A DNA stretch of 64,000 bases from Lycium barbarum (Eukaryota > Streptophyta > Magnoliopsida > Solanales > Solanaceae), in NCBI RefSeq assembly GCF_019175385.1, contig NC_083340.1, positions 22,022,336 to 22,086,335 of the forward strand, written 5' to 3'. Position numbers and translations under genes: made by a program. The notes below the pieces were generated by a model, which was not told where the DNA came from, made no database searches, and worked only from the letters and a program-made list of their open reading frames with translations. The first letter of the stretch is position 1, and every line of letters begins with the position of its first letter. Positions 23,356 to 33,652 of this stretch are shown one piece after another.

Positions 23356-24087
23356 CCCTCTGTTTGGATGGTTGTTTCCCGTGGTTCATTAATGTAAAGT
23401 GTGGCATGATGCAGTATGGTATTGTATTGTACTATATTAATGACCACAATGTTTGGATAAACTGTATCGTTTGTTGTGGTTTAATAACATTTATATTGTT
23501 TGATTTGACTGTATGATACTGTATAATAACTTGTAAGTTTACTAAAGTAGCCTTAACTCTTAATTAGAATTTACTTTATATATATCAATAAAACTCAAGT
23601 AAAGGATAAAATAGAAACTTTAAAAAATAAGTAGGTGGTGTGAGGTGGGTGGTTGTGGGATGAGGGTGGGGATAGTGGGTGGTAGGATGGGGGTGAGTTG
23701 TTGTGGCGTGGGGGTGGGTGGTGGTGAGGGGTAGTGGGTGGGGATGGTGGATGGATGGGTGGTGTGGTGTGAGGTGGGTTGTGGGATGAGGGTGGGGGTA
23801 GTGGGTGGTAGGGTGGGGATGAGTGGTTGTGGGGTGGGGGTAATGGGTGGCGGTTGGGGTGGTGGGTGATAGGGTGGGGGTACAATGGAGAAATGAAATA
23901 CATAACAACGCAAAAACCATCAAATCTGTGGTTACAAAAATTGAACTTTTTCATGGTTATGTAACCACGGAATTACAAGGGATCTACAACACCATAGCAC
24001 ATAATTTTAAGAATAACATATACAAACATGGTTTAATAGAAAATCATACATTAATAAACCACAGGAAACAACCATCCAAACAGGGGG
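23356..24087. mobile_element. TIR element with long inverted repeats, 732 bp
   Basis: The ends are inverted repeats (left CCCTCTGTTTGGATGGTTG, right complement CCCCCTGTTTGGATGGTTG). They stay similar for about 50 bp (GTGGTT.ATTAATGTA). TAA occurs on both sides (23353-23355, 24088-24090). A 3 bp TAA duplication would fit PIF/Harbinger-type MITEs, but the superfamily is not certain. The middle is filled by a G-rich minisatellite. No transposase. Confidence 0.75.
23635..23882 (+). repeat. G-rich GGTGGG minisatellite
   Basis: About 250 bp of irregular repeats of GGTGGGTGG / GGTGGGGGT on the plus strand, with almost no C. Long Pro/His/Thr-rich frames on the minus strand are translations of this repeat, not genes. 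The G-run density is suited to quadruplex formation. Confidence 0.9.
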
Positions 24088-24090
24088 TAA

Positions 24091-25289
24091 AAGTGAATCA
24101 GAAGTTCAACAACTGGTCGTGAATTAGAAGTCGCACCCGCACCCGTATATAATCAGAAAAAGTTATTTAGACCCACCCCTCCCCGCACCCACACATATCT
24201 AAACTCGCACCACCCCGTTGCCATCTCTAAATACAACCTAAAATATCAAATAATTTTAGAGGTTAGAGATTTTTACCTCTACTTTGATTTCTGGGTAGAT
24301 TTGCAAGTAAATTGACTTCAAGGCGGATAGATCCGCAAGCAAATCGACTACAATTGTACACATCTTACCAAAACTAAAAGAAACTATGTTCAAAACATAA
24401 GGGGAAAGCAAGCAATAGAGAAAGGAATATAAAATTTACCTTAGCTATTCTTTGAGAACAAAAGTTGAAAGTAGGGATTGAGATGGGAAAAGATGACGTA
24501 CATTTTCTAGTTTCTTTTAAGTGCTTAGTTTTTTAGGGTTTTGATTCTCTAATAGAAAAAAAAGTTGGCATTAAAAATTTAGGGGAAATAATTTGGAGGG
24601 AACTCAACTCTTGTTGTTTTTATTTTTGTGTTGTTAAACATTTGTTCTTTTCAAATTTTGGTACAATTTTTTTTTTTTAATTAATTTCAAAATTTAGAGG
24701 AAACTATTATGAATTCACTACATTTCCGTCCTAAATCCTAATAATCAGAACAATAAGAAAAAATTAGGTTAATATTTTCTTAATAGAAGTATATTGTCAT
24801 TTGATGTAAAGTAATTGAATTTATCCAATTTAGTTTATAACTTATTAATCATTGAACATTGTGTGGAGTTAGCACTTAATTTGATATAAGTTATAATATA
24901 GATTCACTTCTATATTAGCTATATTAAAATTTTATCCTTAATACGACTAATTGTAATTAAATTTTCAATAATCATTAAGTAATTGAATTAGTAGCAAATC
25001 ATAAATTTATTGTCACAATAGATTAGATCCAAGTCAATGGCTAGTTCTCATTATTTAATTAAGAAATTCAATTTTTGGTCCTTAAAGAATATAAAAGACG
25101 GAATTTCAAATTTACAAGATACAATCTAACCGAAACTAAAGTGTCAATTTCAACAAATATTGAACCAATTGTTTTTTTTTTTATTTCGAAATGGTTTGTC
25201 ATATGAGATGAATCTATTGTTTTGATTTGTTATAAGCTATTGAATTGCGCAGGTTTGAGTGAGGCTAGATATCTAGACATTATTATTAT
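24091..25289. other. Unannotated intergenic sequence
   Basis: A C-rich patch with CACCCGCACCC-like units (24130-24215), then AT-rich sequence. No gene or mobile element end was recognised. Confidence 0.45.
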
Positions 25290-25322
25290 TATCACGACCC
25301 AACTCCTGGGTCGAGTGGGCAC

Positions 25323-26814
25323 TGACGAGACCAATGTGCATAGGTATTTTCTGCTCGTACTCTGTCAAATTATAGTAAAGTTTAAGATATCGTCTCATAC
25401 AAATTGGAACCACCTAGGCTACAGATTTGTATTATTTTTGTTACTATTTGAGAGGATCAAATTGATGAAAAGAGAGTTGTTCAAAAGTACTGAAAATTAT
25501 AATAATAAAATAAGAAATATTTTTGGATTTTTCTAATAAAAGATAAGAGGTTGGGATATTTTGAATCGGCAAGATAAAATTATTATAATAAAATCAAAAG
25601 TTTATTACTTATTTCTCCGTTTAAAGAATGATTGTTTATTTCTAATACAATCACTCCACATAACGACAATATGTTAATAGTACAACTCTCGCTTATACTA
25701 TTAATTTATTGACAATTAATTGGTGACATTAAACAATAATTAATTAATAACACCTCCTTCGATTAGTGTAGTTAACCAATTAAAGTAATGACTTCAAACA
25801 AGAATTATCTTAGTTGAGGGCACCAAGTGAACAAAAGCCTCTTTCGATTAGCTTTTGCTAAATCGATAAACTTATTTGAGTCAATCCCTCCGTGAGAATT
25901 ACGACTGAAAGAAATAAGACGAAGATCCCTTAAATCAATAAACTTATTTGAGTCAATCCCTCCGTGAGAATTAGGACTGAAAGAAATAAAATAAAGATCA
26001 TTTAAATCAATAACTTATTCGAGTTAATCCCTCCGCAAGAATTAGGACTAAAATAAATAAGATAAAGATCATTTAAATCAACAAAACTTGTTTAAGTCGT
26101 TCTCTTCTCTCGAATAAGAAATAAAATAACAAGATAAAGATTTTTGTAAAGAGATATAATTATATCCAATAATAGATATAATTAATATCAAATACCTTGG
26201 TGTATAAAGATGATAAAGAGAAAATCTCAACATAAGAAGATAATAAAATAAAGATATTTATTATAATAGCTTCATCAAGCTTCATGTAGTATCCCAACCA
26301 AGGAAACTTACTCCATTATGGAGTAGAAAACTAAATACAAATAAAGACTAAGAGAATATTTTTTTTTTACTACAAGAAAGAGCCAAGAGAGACACCAAGA
26401 CTAGTTCTTGTGTCCTCTTCACTCTTGGATGCAAATAAGATGAAAGATGGGTTCTCTTTTCTTCTACAAAACATATGCTATTTATAAAAAAATTCCTAGA
26501 AGTCTTGGAGAGACATTGCAAGAGAAATTCAATATAATAATATTTCCTTGATGAGGCATGACAATTTATCATGAAATTTTGGTGAGAATTTGTCATAACT
26601 TTGTTTCTCTTGACTTTGTATAGTCTTTGATGAAGTTGTCACGCATGCATCCTCCTTTCTTGGCTTTTAGTTCTTGCTTCTTCTCTTTTTCCATGTATTC
26701 TTTTCCTGCAAGATTTGTTAGAAAAGTGCCGGAATATGATATAAATTATTCATGTTTTATTTTTAAAATATTATATTTTTATATTGAAATTACACGAATA
26801 ATTTATACCCATCA
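25323..26814 (-). repeat. 3' LTR of the zinc-knuckle element
   Basis: 1492 bp. It includes about three units of a ~70 bp tandem repeat (AATCCCTCCGTGAGAATTA and variants, 25870-26100). It is highly similar to the 5' LTR at 30890-32511. Confidence 0.9.
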
Positions 26815-26850
26815 AATACCCCCACACTTGAATTTTTGCTCGTCCTCGAG
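26815..26850 (-). other. Polypurine tract and GAGGACGAGCAA motif (minus strand)
   Basis: On the minus strand CTCGAGGACGAGCAAAAATT is followed by CAAGTGTGGGGGTATT, which directly precedes the 3' LTR. It provides the plus-strand primer. Confidence 0.75.
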
Positions 26851-28431
26851 GGAAGAATTTTGAAGGAATTTTTTTTTTGAAATTATGGCTACTCTCGTAA
26901 CATGGAAATTTAATCAAATAAGATCTATCATGCTTCCAAACTTTATAATTTCCATATTTATCAAACCTTCACTTTGTTTCTGCTTTTATTTTTGTTCGAC
27001 AAAAGCTTCACCTTCTTTCTTTTCGGGACTTCTCTGAAATTGATAATTTTACGATCATCTGCATTTAGTAATCTTCATCTTTTTGTCCATAGGCTTGCCC
27101 TTTATGTCTATCTCCACTAATGTCGACCAAACACTGACTTCTAAAATCATTTTGGACTTTTTGGGCTTGTAATGTTGGCTTCAGGCTGGTAGGGTAAAGG
27201 TTATATTTATTGTGACTTGTCTTTTTCTAGCTTTGGAGCAGTTTTTTTTTTTTTTTTTTTCAGAACTGACTTTTCACATATTTACTAGTTGATACTTTTT
27301 TTTTCTTGATGTACTTAGTTTTGTACATAATCACCACCATTTTTTTCATTTTTTTTAAAATTCTGGTTCTTTTTCAAAACGAGCTCCAAACTTATTTTCT
27401 GAAAAAGGACTTTCAAATCATAAGCATGGAATTGCATATTTAAATTTGAGCTGGTTTAGGTGTAAAAAAAAAAAAAAAGAATATATTTAGGCTTCAAACA
27501 GGTGCTAGGGATTTTTTTTTTTAATTGGTACGACATTTAGAAAAGACTGAGGTAAACAAAGAAAGCCTAATTCATTTTCTAAACGTCAGTGTTGTCTAAA
27601 ATTTCGCCTCAAAAGACATTCGGGGCAAGTTCTAGAATAAAGATTGTAAATTCTACTTGCTTTTGATCGTAATGCTTCTCAATCTCAGAAAGTCCTGCCA
27701 AGTATTGAAGATATTAGTTCTTGCCTTCACAAAAATAACTCACAAACAAGGAAGTTATGAGTTAAATATAAAAAATATATATTTCACATTGGATAAGAAT
27801 TTTATTTTGACATATTAGCATTTACAAGAGGCATATTTTTATATAATAAATTAAATTATTCATATTTAAATAAAGTGAAAATCTTTTTGGCTTTCAAATA
27901 TATAATTGCAGAAGAAAGTTTGAAAGAAACTGCAACCACACACCTTCTGTGTGCAATAAGTTCATTTGTTAACTCTGTTAACTTTCAGAGCCTAGCTTAA
28001 GTATAAACTAGAAAATTACTTGTGCCAATAATGAAACTGCTCAAAATGCGGTTGATTAACCAGTCATTCAGGCATGCCAATCACTATGGAGTTACTCCTG
28101 TGTAAGTGACATTGTTTTTGCAGAGGCCATCATTTTGTATTCTAGTTGTACATTAATATGGATATTAACCAACTCAATTAATCAAGTGCACTTTCACTCC
28201 TTCTTACTGGACTTATAAGGTTCCATTGCTTCACCCTCAATGGTTACGGGAAGATAAAAAAAAACTGAAGGAAAAAAAAATTACGAAGATACCAAAAAAA
28301 AAAAAAAAAAACCTCACAAAAAAAATGATAAAAATCAAATATATAACTAGAAAAAAGAATAAAAGAAAGAAAGAAAAATACATATATAAAATTATTTTCT
28401 TCTACCCCCACCCTTAAATTGTGTCATGTCC

Positions 28432-28915
28432 TCATGACACATACTTTAAAAACAAGAGGGGTAAAGAATCTCCCTTAAATCTTTTTTTTTTTCTCCGAGA
28501 ACTTGTGTACTCCACCCCTAATTGTGAATCAAGTTTTCTTTTTTGCTTTTTCTGGTTCCTCGTGGAGTTCATTTGGCTAAGAACATCATAAAACATTTTT
28601 CTTTTTCGCATATAGCATTCTTTTTTGTCATTGTCTCGAGGAGTCAAATAATTGCATATGATCTTCCTTAACTCTATTTTGCATTTTTTACAAAGATCAT
28701 TCCATGTTTTCCTGAAAATCTCCAATAACAAAATCCACAAAATTATAATGTTTAGAAGAAATTGAAGAATTATGATCAAAGGATATTTCATTTGTGCTTG
28801 TGACCTCTTCATTCTTATTTTCTTCAAAATTAATTAATTTAAGTGGATAAGAAAAATCGGATATGCACTCATCATTTGTTGAATTAAATTCAACCAAATC
28901 TTTCATTGTAAGCAA
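28432..28915 (-). pseudogene. Gag-like C-terminal remnant
   Basis: Two overlapping minus-strand frames (28915-28697 and 28827-28432) carry an acidic stretch followed by a basic end. The latter contains WNDLCKKCKIELRKIICNYL, LDSQLGVEYTSSRRKKKR and KGDSLPLLFLKYVS. They need a frame change near 28700 to form one product. The LDS-x-LG-x-x-x-x-SS string also closes the gag-like frame of the element at 7061-13960. It lies downstream of the zinc knuckles. No enzyme motif was seen. Confidence 0.5.
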
Positions 28916-29019
28916 TCTCCATTAGATCTAAACCTTCTTCTTGAGTGATAACCTTTTTCTCACAAGGCTCGTCTTCTTGAGTTGATCCATTCTCACATGA
29001 TGTTATGTCATTTATTTGT

Positions 29020-29827
29020 TCACTGCCAAAATTTAAGGAGTTTACAATACTTACCAAGTGATTTACTGTGCATCATGGCTATTTGATCCTGCACATGTAT
29101 TTCTTCTGTCTTTTTCATATAGCTATACAAAGTCTCTTCAAACCTTGTGTTCTCCTCTTGAGGTGGTTGACTCATGTTGCTTTGATTCCACATAGAATTT
29201 AGGTATTGATTGCATTCCGGATTGCCATTATACCCATAAAAATCGTTATACATGTAAGAACTAGAAGCATCATGAGATTGTTCATAAAATGAATAAAAAA
29301 ATATAGGATTATCTGATGGGCATTCATGACTAAGGTGACTTCCATCACAATATTCACAAATAACAGACCTTTGATTGATTAATTCCTCAATGTATTTTAG
29401 TTTCAAAAATATTGTACGAGATTGTGTTACCTGTTTGGCATTCAAAGCTTTGGTGGTTGCCTCCACAAAAATCACATGTGACTGACCTCTGACTTCTTTT
29501 ATCAATTAATTTTTCAAGGTCTTTCAGCCTCCGAGAACCACGTTATGAGAAAGTGTTACCTGCTTGACATTCATGACTGGGGTGATTTTCACCACAAATA
29601 ATCACAAGTAACTGACCTTTGGTTGATTCTAATTGGTAATTTTTCAATGTCTTTGATTTCTCGGAATCACCATATGAGAACTCATCAAAGAGTTCATAAT
29701 CATCTTCATATTCATAAATGACTGATTGACAATTCAATGTATGATGGTTCCCACCACAAAGATTGCAAGTGATAATCACCTGACAATAACTTTCAACTAG
29801 ATTTCTACATGGTTGATTAAGATTCAT
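29020..29827 (-). pseudogene. Gag-like remnant with repeated zinc knuckles
   Basis: In order along the minus strand there are four CX2CX3HX4C-type knuckles. The first is CNLCGGNHHTLNC at 29767-29729. The second, ICGENHPSHEC near 29596-29567, has lost its first Cys. The third, CDFCGGNHQSFEC near 29480-29440, is in a shifted frame. The fourth is CEYCDGSHLSHEC at 29358-29320. Zinc knuckles bind nucleic acid in Gag nucleocapsid. Each is followed by a similar polar segment (Q-x-G-N-T after the second and third), so the module has been duplicated. Two frames (29827-29543 and 29505-29020) are separated by a stop. The product ends in a Gln/Met-rich, probably helical tail. Confidence 0.65.
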
Positions 29828-29924
29828 TTTGAAGGTGCATGGAATGAGTATATTTTTTTCAAGTCTTGCTCCAACACTTGCTATGTGTTAGAAAAAAAAA
29901 TAGAAGATAGTTAAATAATGATAA

Positions 29925-30096
29925 AATATATAGTAATAATAATATAATATAATATAATATAATATAATATAATATAATATAATATAATATAAGATAAGAT
30001 AAGATAAGATAACTTCAATAATATTAAAATAATAATATAATATAATATAATATAATAATATAGTAATAATATTATTAAAATAATAATATAATAATA
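29925..30096. repeat. AATAT/AATAA simple repeat, left of the viral fragment
   Basis: Runs of ATAAT, including about ten tandem TAATA units at 29940-29990 and AAGAT variants after them. Tyr/Ile-rich frames across this are translations of the repeat. Confidence 0.9.
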
Positions 30097-30630
30097 CGGT
30101 TTGGTTCATCTATTTTATATGATAGATTAAAAAAGATTCCAAAACCTTGGACTGATATTCACACGCAAGCAGTTCACAAAATCAAGGGGAAAGTTAATAA
30201 TCTTCCTTGTCGTACTTTAGCCAATCCTAACTGGCAAAAAATTGTAGAAACTGATGCCTCTGATATTGGTTATGGAGGAATACTTAAACAGCTTTCTCCA
30301 ATTGATAAACAAGAATATTTAGTCCAGTTTTATTCTGGCAAATGGAATAATAGTCAGAAGAACTATGCTACTGTAGCAAAAGAAATTCTTGCTATAGTTA
30401 ATTGTGTTCTTAAGTTTCAAGGTGATTTATATAATCAAAAGTTTTTAATAAAAACTGACTGCCAAGCGGCTAAATTTATGTTTAATAAAGATTGCAAACA
30501 TGATGTTTCTAAACAAATGTTTGCCAGATGGCAAGCTCTTTTAGCACCATTTGATTTTGAAATTCATTTTAAAAAGGGATCGGATAATAGTCTCCCTGAT
30601 TTTCTCACTAGAGAATATTTAAGTTCATAA
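30097..30630 (+). pseudogene. Endogenous pararetrovirus RT/RNase H fragment
   Basis: An open plus-strand frame without an ATG ends at the TAA at 30628-30630. It matches the C-terminal part of Caulimoviridae polymerase: the end of reverse transcriptase, then RNase H. The first catalytic Asp lies in ETDASDIGYGG and a Glu-containing helix in AKEILAIVN. The second Asp lies in KTDCQAA and the final Asp in the terminal DFLTRE motif. It lacks protease, coat, movement and most RT domains, so it is a fragment. It stands on the strand opposite to the surrounding LTR element and is bordered on both sides by AT-rich simple repeat. The virus genus is uncertain; petuvirus-, solendovirus- or florendovirus-like sources are all possible. 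Function as a virus is excluded by its size. Confidence 0.8.
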
Positions 30631-30654
30631 CTGTCATTTTCTCATTTGCAGGAT

Positions 30655-30745
30655 TTATAATAATATAATATAGAAATAATATTATTAAAATAATAATATA
30701 ATAATACTATAATATTATTAATATCAATATAATAATAGTAAATAA
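30655..30745. repeat. AATAT-type simple repeat, right of the viral fragment
   Basis: AATAATATAATA-type units resume after the viral fragment, matching the composition on its left side. Confidence 0.85.
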
Positions 30746-30865
30746 TGGCTTCAAGTTTTAGTCCCCTAAAACATGTCAAGTACTAGGAAATAAATACTTG
30801 AATAGTAAAAAAAAAAAATCTCAAAGTAGTAATAAAATAATTAATCTGAAGTAGATGTTTACCAA

Positions 30866-30883
30866 TCCCCGACAACGGCGCAA
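30866..30883 (-). other. Primer-binding site, tRNA-Asp (minus strand)
   Basis: The minus strand reads TTGCGCCGTTGTCGGGGA six bases after the LTR end. That is the tRNA-Asp complement with two mismatches to the copy at 8289-8306. Confidence 0.85.
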
Positions 30884-30889
30884 AAAATT

Positions 30890-32511
30890 TGACAAGACCA
30901 ATGTGCATAGGTATTTTCTGCTCGTACTCTGTCAAATTATAGTAAAGTTTAAGATATCGTCCCACAGAGATTGGAACCGCCTAGGCTACAGATTTGTATT
31001 ATTTTTGTTACTATTTGAGAGGATCAAACTGATGAAAAGAGAGTTGTTCAAAAGTATTGAAAATTATAATAATAAAATAAGAAATATTTTTGGATTTTCT
31101 AATAAAAGATAAGAGGTTGGGATATTTTGAATCGGCAAGATAAAATTATTATAATAAAATCAAAGTTTATTACTTATTTCTCCGTTTAAAGAATGATTGT
31201 TTATTTCTAATACAATCACTCCACATAACGACAATATGTTAATAGCACCACTCTCTCTTATACTATTAATTTTGTTGACAATTAATTAGTGACATTAAAC
31301 AATAATTAATTAATAACACCTCTTTCGATTAGTGTAGTTAACCAATTAAAGTAATGACTTCAAACAAGAATTATCTTAGTTGAGGGCACCAAGTGAACAA
31401 AAGCCTCTTTTGATTAGCTTTTGCTAAATCGATAAACTTATTTGAGTCAATCCCTCCGTGAGAATTAGGACTGAAAGAAATAAGACAAAGATCCCTTAAA
31501 TCAATAAACTTATTTGAGTCAATCCCTCCGTGAGAATTAGGACTTAAATAAATAAGATAAAGATCATTTAAATCAATAACTTATTCGAGTTAATCCCTCC
31601 GCAAGAATTAGGACTAAAAGAAATAAGATAAAGATCATTTAAATCAATAACTTATTCGAGTTAATACCTCCGCAAGAATTAGGACTAAAAGAAATAAGAT
31701 AAAGATCATTTAAATCAATAAACTTGTTTTAGTCGTTCTCTTCTCCCGAATAAAAAATAAAATAACAAGATAAAGATTTTTGTAAAGAGATATAATTATA
31801 TCCAATAATAGATATAATTAATATCAAATACCTTGGTGTATAAAGATGATAAAGAGAAAATCTCAACATAAGAAGATAATAAAATAAAGATATTTATTAT
31901 AATAGCTTCATCAAGCTTCATCTAGTATCCCAACCAAGGAAACTTACTCCATTATGGAGTAGAAAACTAAATACAAATAAAGACTAAGAGAATATTGTTT
32001 TTACTACAAGAAAGAGCCAAGAGAGACACCAAGACTACTTCTTGTGTCCTCTTCACTCTTGGATGCAAATAAGATGAAAGATGGGTTCTCTTTTCTTCTA
32101 CAAAACATATGCCTATTTATAGAAAAATTTCTAGAGACATTGCAAGAGAAATTCAATATAATAATATTTCCTTGATGAGAAATTGCATGTCAAATTATCA
32201 TGCAATCTTGAGAAATTGGCATGGCAAATTATCATGCAATCTTGAGAAATTGGCATGACAATTTATCATGAAATTTTGGTGAGAATTTGTCATAACTTTG
32301 TTTCTCTTGACTTTGTGTAGTCTTTGGTAAAGTTGTCACGGATGCATCCTCCTTTCTTAGCTTTTAGTTCTTGGTTCTTCTCTTTTTCCATGTATTCTTT
32401 TCCTGCAAGATTTGTTAGAAAAGTGCGAGAATATGATAAAAATTATTCATGTTTTATTTTTAAAATATTATATTTTTATATTGAAATTACATGAATAATT
32501 TATACCCATCA
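30890..32511 (-). repeat. 5' LTR of the zinc-knuckle element
   Basis: 1622 bp, longer than its partner. It has an additional unit of the ~70 bp tandem repeat (31430-31740) and extra AATTGGCATG…ATCATGCAATCTTGAG units near 32180-32260. Otherwise near-identical. Confidence 0.9.
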
Positions 32512-33652
32512 GACACCCACGCTATCCCTCTTGGTAGGCGAACCCTTCCCTTAACTACATCATTTTAATACAACATGCGGAAACAAAACACAAATCATCT
32601 TAACAATCTTACTTAATACATAGAACAATGCGGAAGTACTTAATCCATCACACCCAAAACCTGGTCTGAACATCGAACAAGAGCCACCAATAATAGATAC
32701 AAGTCTGATAGAATAATACATGTCTCAAACTAAGGATACTGTCTCAAGAATAAAAAAAGACGGATATGTAAAGGAAATGTCTCCGGGCTGCGGATCCATC
32801 AATGTAGCTCACCCTGGGAACTCTAACAAGTAGCCTCGGGATTCACTTCTGAGGTCGGGATGTAGGACCAACAATGAACTCTGCACTCAAGAAAAGTGCA
32901 GCAAGAGTAGTATGAGTACAAACACACGTACTCGTAGGTATCATGAGCCGACAATGGTTAGTTCACGCATATAAACAGGAAATAACTAACAAGTAATAGC
33001 AGATAAGCAATCAAACACAATCACAACTCTAGCAATATAGAACTCTTGCAGTAACGATAATTACAAGGATTTTAATATCTCAGGTTATCAGCCTAGGTGG
33101 AAATCTCTAAACCACGAGTCCATCAAGCCTGTAAATAAATTCCTTACAAACAATAACTCAATAATTCACCAATCAAGAATCAATCAAAGAATGTGTCATG
33201 CAATGACATGAATAGCAATTCAATGGAGTGTAATGCAATGCAATGCAAGGTCGTGCTATGCAATACAGTAGTCACCTCTCACGCTCTACTCTCAAACACA
33301 CATGCTATGTCAATGCCTTGTAGTCATGACTCATGGGGAACCCGCAAAGTCCATGTACCACTCGTGCTCTTCGGCAGAAACCTCGGAGGCTATCAATTAC
33401 TCTCAATCTCCGGCAAAGACCTCGGAGTCTCTCCGTCACTCTCAATCTCCGACAAAGACCTTGGAGTCTCTCAATCACTCACCTCACCATCAGGACAACG
33501 TAAAAGTAATATGGAAACATGTCATGCATGGTAGCAGTCTCAACAATATCATCAATATGAAATCAACAAGTGCAAGTCATATTATTATTCACACTTCCAT
33601 CATCAATATTACCCTTCCCTTTCATGAGATAAGTGAGCTAGTATGTGACAGA

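Larger units (their letters stand above)
25323..32511 (-). mobile_element. Non-autonomous Ty3-type LTR element with zinc knuckles
   Basis: Minus-strand element of 7189 bp. Its 5' LTR is 32511-30890, primer site 30883-30866, interior 30865-26815, and 3' LTR 26814-25323. The LTRs open TGATGGGTATAAATT and close GGTCTTGTCA. Flanks GGCAC (25318-25322) and GACAC (32512-32516) are a target duplication with one mismatch, and the interrupted LTR resumes correctly on both sides. There is no protease, polymerase or integrase. The interior codes only for a broken gag-like product with repeated zinc knuckles. A viral RNase H fragment lies in its AT-rich leader on the opposite strand. It must have depended on an Athila/Tat-like helper. 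Confidence 0.88.

Noticed and set aside
23585..23954. Three overlapping minus-strand Pro/His/Thr-rich frames
   Set aside because: They are translations of the GGTGGG minisatellite in all frames; low complexity and no start or splice context.
28226..28417. Lys-rich plus-strand frame
   Set aside because: Translation of A-rich low-complexity sequence in the retroelement interior.
29888..30109. Tyr/Ile-rich minus-strand frame
   Set aside because: Direct translation of the AATAT simple repeat.
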